Below are positions 7,010 through 14,033 of a stretch of 32,826 nt of DNA, piece by piece. Below the pieces are notes generated by a model. That model made no database searches. It was given only the letters and a program-made list of their open reading frames with translations, and had not been told where the DNA came from. Made by a program: the position numbers and the translations under genes. This DNA is from Leifsonia aquatica H1aii (lineage in GTDB: Bacteria > Actinomycetota > Actinomycetes > Actinomycetales > Microbacteriaceae). The stretch lies in assembly GCF_000633535.1 (NCBI RefSeq), contig NZ_AYMR01000041.1, positions 1 to 32,826 of the forward strand, given 5' to 3'. How positions within the stretch are numbered: position 1 is the first letter of the stretch; each line of letters starts with the position of its first letter.

Positions 7010-8274
7010 CACTCTTTGGCGAGGTCCGCGTTCATCTGCGTGGCGAGCTCCTTGGCGACGTCGGCGACCGGGCGCTTGCCGGAGAAGGCGTCGGGCAGCA
7101 GATCGTTCTCCGCCTTGTTCCACGCCGCGGTGTTCTTCGAGATCGGGTACGGGTACGCGTAGTCCGCCGCGGCCTTCTCGAAGATGGTGAGGTCCCAGGG
7201 CGCCGTCTTCACGAAGGCGTCCTGCGTGCCGTTGAACGCGGGGTTGGCCGTGCCCATCTCCGCCTGCGTCAGCGCCGCCTCCTTGCCGCCGAGGTAGGCC
7301 TGGAAGGCGAGGGCGGCCGCCTTGTTCTTCGAGTCCTTGGCGACGACGTTGGCGAGACCGTGGATGACGGTGGCCTGCTTCTCGCCCTTCGGCAGAGGAG
7401 CGAGCGCGATCGTGTCCTTGATCGGCGATGCGAGCAGCTCGGAGTTGAGCCAGGTCCCCGACCAGATCATCGCGGACTTGCTGTTGATGAACCACTGGTC
7501 CTGCGGGGTGTCGGACAGCTGCGACGGTGTGGGCGACGAACCGTCGGCGACGAGGTCGCGCACGAACTGCAGCCCCTTGATCGCAGCGGCGGAGTCATAG
7601 CCGGACTTCTTGCCGTCGGAGGAGATGATGTCCCCTCCGGCCTGGAGGATGGTGTTGTAGTACACCTCCTGGCCGCCGGAGAGTCCGCTCGCGACGCCGT
7701 AGACGCCGTCGCCCTTCAGCTTGTCGGAGATCTCCTTGGCCTTCTGGTGGAACTCGTCCCAGGTCCAATCGGCCGTCGGGTAGGCGACGCCCGCCTTGTC
7801 GAAGACCGCCTTGTTGTAGTAGACGCCGATCGTGTCGAAGTCCTTCGGAGCGCCGTACTGCGCGCCGTCGTAGCTGTACAGCTTGTCCAGCGCCGCGGGG
7901 TAGTTCGCGGGGTCGACGCCCGAGCCGATCGGTTCGAGCAGGCCGTTGGAGGCGTAGAGCTGGAAGTTCGGCCCGTTCATCCAGAAGACGTCGGGCAGCG
8001 TCTTCGAGGAGCCCTGCGTCTGCAGCTTGGTGAAGTAGTTCTGGTAGGGAGTGACCTGGGAGGTCACGGTGATGTTCGGATACTCCTTGTTGAACCCCTT
8101 GATCAGGGCCTCCATCGCGGGCTTCTGGTTGACGTCCCAGTACGCGTAGGAGATGGATGCCGAGAGATTATGATCGGCAGTGGCACCGGAGCCGCTTCCA
8201 GTGTTGGACGAGCATCCGGCCAGAAGGGCTGCGGCTGCAACCGCCGCCCCGGCGGTCAGTACGGCTTTTCGCAT
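7009..8274 (-). CDS. Extracellular carbohydrate-binding lipoprotein of ABC importer
   Basis: A 421-residue solute-binding protein of the family 1 (MalE-like) type. The N-terminus is a lipoprotein signal: a positively charged start (MRK), an Ala-rich hydrophobic stretch, and the lipobox LLAGC with the lipid-modified Cys at residue 21, followed by a Ser/Gly linker. The mature part contains PDVFWMNGPNFQLYASNGLLEPI and GVYYNKAVFDKAGV, both characteristic of the family. ATG at 8274 has a good AGGAGA ribosome site. It is the first of three ABC genes and lies behind a strong intergenic hairpin, which could let it be expressed differently from the regulator and dehydrogenase upstream. The ligand is presumably a sugar or polyol; I cannot name it. 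Confidence 0.95.
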   Translation of the reverse strand: MRKAVLTAGAAVAAAALLAGCSSNTGSGSGATADHNLSASISYAYWDVNQKPAMEALIKGFNKEYPNITVTSQVTPYQNYFTKLQTQGSSKTLPDVFWMNGPNFQLYASNGLLEPIGSGVDPANYPAALDKLYSYDGAQYGAPKDFDTIGVYYNKAVFDKAGVAYPTADWTWDEFHQKAKEISDKLKGDGVYGVASGLSGGQEVYYNTILQAGGDIISSDGKKSGYDSAAAIKGLQFVRDLVADGSSPTPSQLSDTPQDQWFINSKSAMIWSGTWLNSELLASPIKDTIALAPLPKGEKQATVIHGLANVVAKDSKNKAAALAFQAYLGGKEAALTQAEMGTANPAFNGTQDAFVKTAPWDLTIFEKAAADYAYPYPISKNTAAWNKAENDLLPDAFSGKRPVADVAKELATQMNADLAKE

Positions 8275-8310
8275 TGGTTCTCCTTGGATATGGGTGGTGT
8301 TGTGGTGCCT

Positions 8311-8343
8311 CCCGGGCCGGCGATCAGTCCTCGCCGGCCTGGG
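8311..8343. promoter_or_regulatory. Strong intergenic stem-loop upstream of the binding-protein gene
   Basis: Positions 8311-8323 pair with 8331-8343 (13 pairs including one G-T), with a 7-nt loop at 8324-8330. It fills most of the 76-nt gap between the dehydrogenase stop (8356) and the binding-protein ribosome site. No T-run follows on the minus strand. It may be a partial terminator or an mRNA-stabilising processing boundary. Confidence 0.6.
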
Positions 8344-8355
8344 GATCCCTCGTGG

Positions 8356-9579
8356 TCACACCGATGTGGCCACGCGTTCATCCACGGCGCGGACGGCGAT
8401 GGGACGCGACCCGTCGCGGATGGACTCCGTTGCGGCGACGGCTGTGGCCACCGCGTTCCTGGCCGCCACGGCGGACGTCTCCGTGCGGGAGCCCTCCGTC
8501 ACGAACCGGACGAACTCGGCGACGGTGAGCGCGTCGGCGTCGCCGTGGCCGCGTTCGTCGCCGTTCACCCGGTACTCGGCGTCGCCGACCGGGTCGTAGT
8601 GGGTGCGCGTGTTCCAGACGCGCACGATCGCACCGTCGGTGTCGCCGAAATTCTCCAGCCGGCCCTCCGTGCCGATCACCGTGTAGTTGCGCCAGTAGTC
8701 GGGCGTGTAGTGGCACTGCTGGTAGGAGGCGTACACACCGTTGTCGAGGCGCATGTTCACCATCGAGATGTCCTCGACGTCGATCACGGGATTGAGCTCG
8801 GTCTGGCTCAGCGGAGGCCAGGAGTCGAGTGAGAACCACTCGGGCATGGTGCGGTCGGAGTTGTCGCGGCGGTCCTCGATGTCGCCGTAGAGGCTGAGGC
8901 CGCCCATCCCGCTGACCAGCTCGGAGTAGCCTCCCGCGAGCCAATGGATGACGTCGATGTCGTGAGCGCCCTTCTGCAGCAGCAGCCCGTTCGACTTGGC
9001 GCGCTCGGCGTGCCAGTCCTTGAAGTAGTAGTCGCCGCCGTTGCCGACGAAGTGCCGGCACCACACGGCCTTGACCTCGCCGATCTCGCCGCGCCGGATG
9101 ATGTCGCGCATGAGCGTGACGACGGCCATGTGCCGCATGTTGTGGCCGACGTACAGTCGGCTCCCGCTCGCGGCCGCCGCTTCCAGGATCGCGTCCGCGT
9201 CGTCCAGGTCGATCGCGAGCGGCTTCTCCAGGTACACGGCGATGCCGGCGTGCAACAGGTCGATGGCGATCTCGGCATGCGTGTGGTCGGGCGACGTGAC
9301 GAAGGCGGCGTCGACGATGCTTCCGCCGCCGTCCTGCGCGTCGCTGCCGTCCTGCGCGCCGCGGCCGTCTCGCGCGGCGATGAGGTCGCGGTGGCCGGGG
9401 AACGCCACGATGTGGTCGCCGAAGGTCGTGCGTGCGCGTTCCCGGGCGGCCGCGCTCGGGTCGGCGACGGCCACGATGGTGCCCGCTCCGGATTCCACCG
9501 CGTGGGCGGCGATCGACGACCGCGCCCCGACGCCGATCACGGCGAGCCTCAACGGCCGTCCTGCGTGCTGCACGCTCAT
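8356..9579 (-). CDS. Gfo/Idh/MocA-family oxidoreductase, long form
   Basis: A 407-residue dehydrogenase, longer than its two relatives in the cluster. The Rossmann start is LRLAVIGVGARSSIAAHAV, the EKP motif is VYLEKPLAIDL, and LLQKGAHDIDVIHWLAGG carries the putative catalytic Asp/His group. The WCRHFVGNGGDYYFKDWHAERAK-type block places it in a distinct Gfo/Idh subgroup. A Gly/Asp/Gln-rich insert (GRGAQDGSDAQDGGG) around residues 73-87 is encoded by short repeats and probably forms a surface loop. ATG at 9579 overlaps the ROK stop codon as ATGA, so regulator and enzyme are co-translated. It likely shares a pathway with the ABC importer downstream. Confidence 0.92.
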   Translation of the reverse strand: MSVQHAGRPLRLAVIGVGARSSIAAHAVESGAGTIVAVADPSAAARERARTTFGDHIVAFPGHRDLIAARDGRGAQDGSDAQDGGGSIVDAAFVTSPDHTHAEIAIDLLHAGIAVYLEKPLAIDLDDADAILEAAAASGSRLYVGHNMRHMAVVTLMRDIIRRGEIGEVKAVWCRHFVGNGGDYYFKDWHAERAKSNGLLLQKGAHDIDVIHWLAGGYSELVSGMGGLSLYGDIEDRRDNSDRTMPEWFSLDSWPPLSQTELNPVIDVEDISMVNMRLDNGVYASYQQCHYTPDYWRNYTVIGTEGRLENFGDTDGAIVRVWNTRTHYDPVGDAEYRVNGDERGHGDADALTVAEFVRFVTEGSRTETSAVAARNAVATAVAATESIRDGSRPIAVRAVDERVATSV

Positions 9580-10769
9580 GCGCTGATCCTCTCTGCGAGG
9601 GCCTTCGCCCCCGCGATGTCGATGTCGGGGTCCGGTACGTCGGGCGACCCGTACACCCGCTCGGCCGACTGGCCGAACGCGAGCGCCAGGGCTCCGAGCA
9701 CGACGGACTCGGCACCGAGCTCCGACTGGATGATGGTGGGCCGGATCGGCAGCCGGATCTCCGCCATGACGGCGCGGCGCAGCGGTTCGAGCAGCGCCTC
9801 CCCGGCGCGGGAGAGGCCGCCGCCGACCACGACCACCTCCGGGTCGATGGCCATCGTGACCGTCGCGATGCCCGTCGCGAGGCCGCCGACGAACGATTCG
9901 ATCTCCGCGCGCGCCTCCTCGTCGCCGTCCACGGCCAGACGGAACACCTCTTCACCTGTCGGCGCGGCCTTCCAGCTGAGCTGTCCCCGCGGGGTGACGT
10001 TCATGGAGAAGACGATCTCGCCGATCTCGCCGGCGGCCGAGTGCGCGCCGCGGCGCAGCTTGCCGTCGATGATCAAGCCCATCGAGACGCGGTGCCCGAG
10101 GAAGAAGTGCGCCGCATCGTTGACCAGCCGGGAGGCTCCCATCCGGTGCTCGGCGAGAGCGGCGAGGCGCATGTCGTTCTCGACCGTCACCTCGCAGCCG
10201 AACTCCGCCCGCAGGTGCCCGGCGATGTCGACCCGCTCCCAATCGGGGAAGCTGCGCGAGATGACGAGCCGGCCGTCCTCCCCGACCAGGCCGGAGACGG
10301 CGACGCCCATCGCGATCAACCGCGCGCGGTCGATGCCGCTGGAGTCGAGGCAGTCGGCGATGACCTGCTGCACCACGCTCAGCCGGGTGGGTCCGAGGGA
10401 CGAACCGTCGACCTCCCGCTCCGCCCAGCCGATCACCGAGCCGACGAGGTCCGCGATCGCGACGCGCACGCGGTGGATGCCCACGTCGACGCCGACGAGG
10501 TAGCCGGCGTCGGCGACGAAGTCGTAGAGCCGCGCCGGTCGTCCGGCGCCCCGCCCGCCGGGCGTGTGCACATCGACCTCGACGACGAGCCCGCGCTCGC
10601 GCATCGCGGTGAGCGCCACCTCGACCGTCGGGCGGGAGAGCCCGGTGCGGGAGGCGATCTGGGCGACCGTGGCCCTGCCGGTCTGCCGGACGACGAGCGC
10701 GCATCGAGCCGCGTTCACCGCCCGCTGTCGCGATGCGTCGGGTTCCAGCCCGTGTCCACTGAGTGCCAT
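9576..10769 (-). CDS. ROK-family transcriptional regulator
   Basis: A 397-residue repressor-type ROK protein: an N-terminal winged helix at about residues 20-75 (ATVAQIASRTGLSRPTVEVALTAM is the helix-turn-helix), then a sugar-kinase-like fold with GVDVGIHRVRVAIAD and VVVVGGGLSRAGEALLEPLR. The usual zinc motif CxCGxxGC after GEIGH is missing; here the text is GEIGEIVFSMNVTPRGQL with no cysteines, so it is probably zinc-independent. It heads the sugar operon and overlaps the next gene by 4 nt. A 16-bp imperfect palindrome at 10792-10807, just downstream of a likely promoter, is a good autoregulatory site. The inducer is presumably the transported sugar or a derivative. Confidence 0.93.
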   Translation of the reverse strand: MALSGHGLEPDASRQRAVNAARCALVVRQTGRATVAQIASRTGLSRPTVEVALTAMRERGLVVEVDVHTPGGRGAGRPARLYDFVADAGYLVGVDVGIHRVRVAIADLVGSVIGWAEREVDGSSLGPTRLSVVQQVIADCLDSSGIDRARLIAMGVAVSGLVGEDGRLVISRSFPDWERVDIAGHLRAEFGCEVTVENDMRLAALAEHRMGASRLVNDAAHFFLGHRVSMGLIIDGKLRRGAHSAAGEIGEIVFSMNVTPRGQLSWKAAPTGEEVFRLAVDGDEEARAEIESFVGGLATGIATVTMAIDPEVVVVGGGLSRAGEALLEPLRRAVMAEIRLPIRPTIIQSELGAESVVLGALALAFGQSAERVYGSPDVPDPDIDIAGAKALAERISA

Positions 10770-10791
10770 CCGTCGAAACCCCGCTCGCTTA

Positions 10792-10807
10792 CAATGAAAC
10801 TTCGTTG
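10792..10807. promoter_or_regulatory. Candidate ROK operator
   Basis: CAATGAAACTTCGTTG is an imperfect dyad: CAA-GAA on the left matches TTC-TTG on the right, 12 of 16 positions symmetric. It lies 22-38 nt upstream of the ROK start codon and just downstream of the proposed promoter, a good place for a roadblock repressor. It is also one of the few AT-richer stretches in the region. Confidence 0.5.
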
Positions 10808-10823
10808 CTTAATTGCCGCGGCC

Positions 10824-10853
10824 AGTACAGCACGACAAGACAACGGGCGTCAA
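10824..10853 (-). promoter_or_regulatory. Putative promoter of the ROK/sugar operon
   Basis: On the minus strand TTGACG (10853-10848) is separated by 18 nt from TGTACT (10829-10824). The -35 matches the consensus at five of six positions and the -10 at four of six. The start site would be near 10817, giving a leader of about 48 nt that contains the candidate ROK operator. Confidence 0.45.
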
Positions 10854-10880
10854 GGTCGGAGCGAATACAATCAAAGAGGT

Positions 10881-10894
10881 TTACGTATTTGTAA
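10881..10894. promoter_or_regulatory. Short inverted repeat upstream of the ROK promoter
   Basis: TTACGTATTTGTAA has TTAC and GTAA arms around a 6-nt spacer. It lies about 28 nt upstream of the proposed -35 in an unusually AT-rich island (10861-10895), where an activator could bind. The arms are short, so chance is possible. Confidence 0.25.
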
Positions 10895-10983
10895 CAAGCG
10901 AATGCGTATCGGGCCGACGATCACGTCGGTGCCCGCGCCGCGCGTCGCGCGTCGGCAGTGCCGGTCGCGCCGCAGCGCCGGTC

Positions 10984-11003
10984 GCGCGACGGCGCCGTCG
11001 CGC
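10984..11003. repeat. Perfect 20-bp palindrome
   Basis: GCGCGACGGCGCCGTCGCGC reads identically on both strands. It sits in the non-coding gap between the ROK promoter and the first of the two 65-bp elements here. It could form a cruciform or bind a dimeric protein; the role is unknown. Confidence 0.6.
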
Positions 11004-11030
11004 CCTCGCCTCCCGACCGCGCCGTCCCGC

Positions 11031-11095
11031 GACCGCGCCGTCCCGGGACGACCGCGCCCCGGCGCCGCACCGCGCACGTCCCGAACGACCGCGCA
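11031..11095. repeat. 65-bp intergenic palindromic element, copy 2
   Basis: It matches 3043-3107 at about 56 of 65 positions and 11171-11235 more closely. GGGACG and CGTCCC near the ends, and CGCG and CGCG inside, can pair as in copy 1. The last 19 bases (11077-11095) are repeated with changes at 11096-11114, an early form of the array at 11217-11368. Confidence 0.75.
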
Positions 11096-11170
11096 CACCC
11101 CGAACGACCGCGCACCTCACGGACGCGCGGGCAGCCCCGCACCGTGGCGGGGCGCGCAGCCCCTCCTCGC

Positions 11171-11235
11171 GACCGCGCCGTCCCGGGACAACCGCGCCCC
11201 GGCGCCGCACCGCACACGTCCCGAACCGCCGCGCT
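11171..11235. repeat. 65-bp intergenic palindromic element, copy 3
   Basis: It differs from copy 2 at only a few positions. Its final 19 bases form the first unit of the 19-bp tandem array, so the array appears to have grown from the end of this element. Confidence 0.75.
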
Positions 11236-11368
11236 CGTCCCGCACCACCGCGCACGTCCCGAACCACCGCGCACGTCCCGCACCACCGCGCACGTCCCGC
11301 ACCACCGCGCACGTCCCGAACCACCGCGCACGTCCCGCACCACCGCGCACGTCCCGAACCACCGCGCA
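11217..11368. repeat. Tandem array of eight 19-bp units
   Basis: Units start at 11217, 11236, 11255, 11274, 11293, 11312, 11331 and 11350, all exactly 19 bases (cgtcccgaaccaccgcgca). Units 2-8 are identical except at position 8, which is a or c, giving the order A C A C C A C A across the eight units. The period is not a multiple of three and every frame stays open through it, so the apparent reading frames are artefacts. The rest of the 10770-11412 gap is promoter sequence and GC-rich non-coding DNA; I see no gene in it. Confidence 0.9.
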
Positions 11369-11371
11369 CGT

Positions 11372-11397
11372 CACCGGCGCGCGCGGGCGCGCCGGTG
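11372..11397 (-). terminator. Terminator hairpin after the penicillin-binding protein gene
   Basis: CACCGGCGCGC (11372-11382) pairs perfectly with GCGCGCCGGTG (11387-11397) around a 4-nt loop. It begins 15 nt past the stop codon of the minus-strand gene. There is no T-run, but the stem is very stable. Confidence 0.7.
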
Positions 11398-11412
11398 GGC
11401 GGCGCGGGCGGG

Positions 11413-13944
11413 TCAGCCTCCGGTGCCGGTGCCGGCGTCGCCGCCGGAGCCGCCTCCGGCGCCTGCGCCCGTCCCGGTGCCGGCGCCGTTCCCGCCTCCC
11501 GGTGCGGACGTCGGTGTACCGGTCGATCCGCCTCCCGGGGTCGGCGTCGACGTGGGTGCCGACTGTCCGCTGCTGAGCTGGATGGTGACGCTCGCGCCGC
11601 CTTCGACCGACGAGCCGGCGGCGGGAGTCGTGCCCGCGACCGTTCCGGCCGGTTGGGTGCTCTCGACCGGCGTCTGGTCGACGGTCACGTCGAGCCCGAG
11701 CGCCTCGAGGAGCTTCTGCGCCTGGTCGGGCGTCTTGCCCGTGACGTCCGGGATGCTGACCGTGTTCCCGTACAGCGCCGAGCTCAGCGGCTTGGCGAAC
11801 GCGTCGCCGCCGTAGACCTGGTCGAGCGCCTTCTGGATCGGCTTCACGATGGAGAACTTGACGTTGCCGCCGCCGATGCCGTCGAAGCTGAGACTGCGCA
11901 GCGGCGTGGAACCGGACACGTTGCCCACCCACGTCGCCTGCGCGACCTTGGTGGTGGAGGTGATCAGCCAGTTCTGCAGCGAATCGTCCGTCGTCCCGGT
12001 CTTGCCCATGACGGGGGTGCCGTCCCACGGGTTGGCGCTGGTCGCCGTGCCGTTCGTCATGACGCCCTGCAGCGCGTAGTTCACGCCCGCCGCGACGTTC
12101 TTGTCCAGCCCCTGCGTGCAGGTCGTGGGGCTCACCGCGTGCTCGCTGCCGTCGGCGTTCACGACCTTGTCGATCGCGACCGGCGTGCACACGGTGCCGC
12201 CGTTGGCGATGCCGGCGTAGGCGGTGGCCATGGTCAGCGGCGCGACGTCGTTGGTGCCGAGGATCATCGACGGGTACGAGTTCAGCGTCCCGCCGGTCTT
12301 CGCCGTGTGGATGCCGAGGGACTTCGCCGCGTTGAGGATGGAGCAGAGGTCGAGCTTCGTGGCCATCATCGCGAATGCCGTGTTCACCGACTCCGCGGTC
12401 GCCGACATCACCGACAGCCGGCTCGCCGACCCTTCGTCGTTCGCGACCTGCCACGGCTGCCCGGAGACGTCGCCGCACGTGCTCGTGAAGTCGGACATCG
12501 GGAAGTTGTGCTGGGAGGCGTTGATGTACTCGTAGAGGCTGTGCCCGGCCTCCAGCCAGGCCGCCAGGTCGAACGCCTTGAACGTCGACCCGGTCTGGAA
12601 GCCCGACGAGCCTCCGTACGCTTCGTCCGTGTTGTAGTTCACCGCCGTCGTGCCGTCCACGGGTTGATCCGTGTTGTTGAAGGCCCTGTTCTGCACCATC
12701 GTGACGATGCGTCCCGTGCCGAGCTCGACGGAGACGTTCGACGCCCCCAGGTCGATGCCCGCGCGGGAGGCGGGGATGTAGTTGCTGACCGACTGCTGCG
12801 CCACCGCCTGCAGGTCGAGGTTCAGTGTGGTGTAGATCTTGAGGCCGCCACGGTTGAGCGTCGCCCAACGGTCATCGCTGGTCTTGCCGTACGCGGGGTC
12901 GTTCAGGATGACGTCGCGCACGTAGTCGCAGAAGAAGGCGGCGTTGTACTGCTGGGCCGCCGCGCATCCCGAGGTCGTCGGCGTCACCGTGGGCTGCACC
13001 GGTGTCTTCTTCGCGGCGTCGCGGTCCGCGGCCGTGATCTTGTGGTTCACATACATCCGGTCGAGCACGTAGTCGCGGCGGGCCGTGGTGAGCGCGTACC
13101 CGTTGGCCGTGCCGTTGGTCTTGCTGTCGGGCTCGTCGATGCGGAGGTTGGCGGGATTGTTGACGATCGCCACCAGCGTCGCCGCCTGTGCGAGCGTCAG
13201 GTTGTTGGCGTCCACGTTGAAGTAGTAGTGCGCCGCCGCCTGGATGCCGTACACCTGGCCGCCGAAGCCGACGACGTTCAGGTACCCCATGAGGATGTCC
13301 TTCTTGCTGTACTTCTTCTCCAGGCCTACCGCGTAGCGCATCTCCTGCACCTTGCGCTGCAGCGTCTGGCCGGCGGCGTCGTCGTAGCAGGCCTGCACCT
13401 TCTTGGCGTCGGTGAGGGCCTCGCACTTCTCGACCTCGACGTTCTTGACGTACTGCTGCGTGATCGACGATCCGCCCTGCACGTCGCCGCCCACCACGGT
13501 CGCCAGAGCCCCGCGCACCGTGCCGAGCACGTCCACCGCACCCTCCGAGTAGAACCGCGGGTCCTCGGCGGCGACCACGGCGTCCTTCACGTTCTGCGAG
13601 ACCGCGTCCCACCCGACGTCCTGCCGGTTCTGCGCGTAGAAGGTCGCGATCGGGACATCCTGACCGCCCTGCTTCGCGTACACGGTCGACACCTGGGCGA
13701 ACTGCTGGATCTGCAGGTTCGCGGGCAGCGCGTTGAAGTCGGAGATGCCGGCCGCCGCCGCGACGCCCGTTCCCAGGAAACCCGGAAGAACGAACAGCGA
13801 GCTGAGCACCGCGGCGACGAGCGTGAAGCCCAGGAACTGCCAGATCGCGCGGCCCCGGGTGCGCGGCATGCGCGGCTCCAACCGCTGGACCGGCGCCAGG
13901 ACGCGGTCGATCAGCGGCGGACGGTTCGAATCGTGAGTAGACAC
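11413..13944 (-). CDS. Bifunctional penicillin-binding protein (GT51 transglycosylase/transpeptidase, PASTA)
   Basis: An 843-residue class A penicillin-binding protein that polymerises and cross-links peptidoglycan outside the membrane. A short basic cytoplasmic tail precedes one membrane segment (about 35-65). The GT51 domain shows AAEDPRFYSEGAVD with Glu127 and GGSSITQQYVKN at about 157-168. The transpeptidase has S453-T-F-K456, S519-V-N521 and K648-T-G650. One PASTA domain covers about 729-792 (IPDVTGKTPDQAQKLL), and the tail after 795 is Ser/Thr/Pro/Gly-rich ending in a run of Gly-Ala-Thr repeats. GTG at 13944 keeps the cytoplasmic tail; the ribosome site is weak. PASTA suggests sensing of muropeptides or cell-wall substrate. 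A very strong hairpin follows the gene. Confidence 0.96.
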   Translation of the reverse strand: MSTHDSNRPPLIDRVLAPVQRLEPRMPRTRGRAIWQFLGFTLVAAVLSSLFVLPGFLGTGVAAAAGISDFNALPANLQIQQFAQVSTVYAKQGGQDVPIATFYAQNRQDVGWDAVSQNVKDAVVAAEDPRFYSEGAVDVLGTVRGALATVVGGDVQGGSSITQQYVKNVEVEKCEALTDAKKVQACYDDAAGQTLQRKVQEMRYAVGLEKKYSKKDILMGYLNVVGFGGQVYGIQAAAHYYFNVDANNLTLAQAATLVAIVNNPANLRIDEPDSKTNGTANGYALTTARRDYVLDRMYVNHKITAADRDAAKKTPVQPTVTPTTSGCAAAQQYNAAFFCDYVRDVILNDPAYGKTSDDRWATLNRGGLKIYTTLNLDLQAVAQQSVSNYIPASRAGIDLGASNVSVELGTGRIVTMVQNRAFNNTDQPVDGTTAVNYNTDEAYGGSSGFQTGSTFKAFDLAAWLEAGHSLYEYINASQHNFPMSDFTSTCGDVSGQPWQVANDEGSASRLSVMSATAESVNTAFAMMATKLDLCSILNAAKSLGIHTAKTGGTLNSYPSMILGTNDVAPLTMATAYAGIANGGTVCTPVAIDKVVNADGSEHAVSPTTCTQGLDKNVAAGVNYALQGVMTNGTATSANPWDGTPVMGKTGTTDDSLQNWLITSTTKVAQATWVGNVSGSTPLRSLSFDGIGGGNVKFSIVKPIQKALDQVYGGDAFAKPLSSALYGNTVSIPDVTGKTPDQAQKLLEALGLDVTVDQTPVESTQPAGTVAGTTPAAGSSVEGGASVTIQLSSGQSAPTSTPTPGGGSTGTPTSAPGGGNGAGTGTGAGAGGGSGGDAGTGTGG

Positions 13945-13957
13945 CCGTCCACGCTTC

Positions 13958-13969
13958 CAGCCCGGGCTG
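13958..13969. promoter_or_regulatory. 12-bp palindrome upstream of the penicillin-binding protein gene
   Basis: CAGCCCGGGCTG is a perfect dyad 13 nt upstream of the GTG at 13944. It could be an operator or a leader hairpin affecting translation; short GC palindromes are also frequent by chance in this DNA. Confidence 0.25.
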
Positions 13970-14033
13970 TGGAGTCGGTCCGTGCGAGGTGAAGGGACGT
14001 TTGGAGTTGTACAGGAACCGGCCGCGTCGCGCC

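Noticed and set aside
11217-11368. CRISPR array
   Set aside because: Units are directly adjacent with no unique spacers, and no cas genes are present.
11217-11368. Plasmid-type iteron origin
   Set aside because: No replication initiator gene, DnaA boxes or AT-rich melting region are nearby, and the region is chromosomal in character.
10813-13992. A roughly 1059-codon open frame on the plus strand across the repeat region and the penicillin-binding protein gene
   Set aside because: It is antisense to a clear penicillin-binding protein, is Arg/Pro/Ala/Val-rich with no domain, and crosses a 19-bp array whose period breaks any frame. Long antisense frames are expected in DNA this GC-rich.
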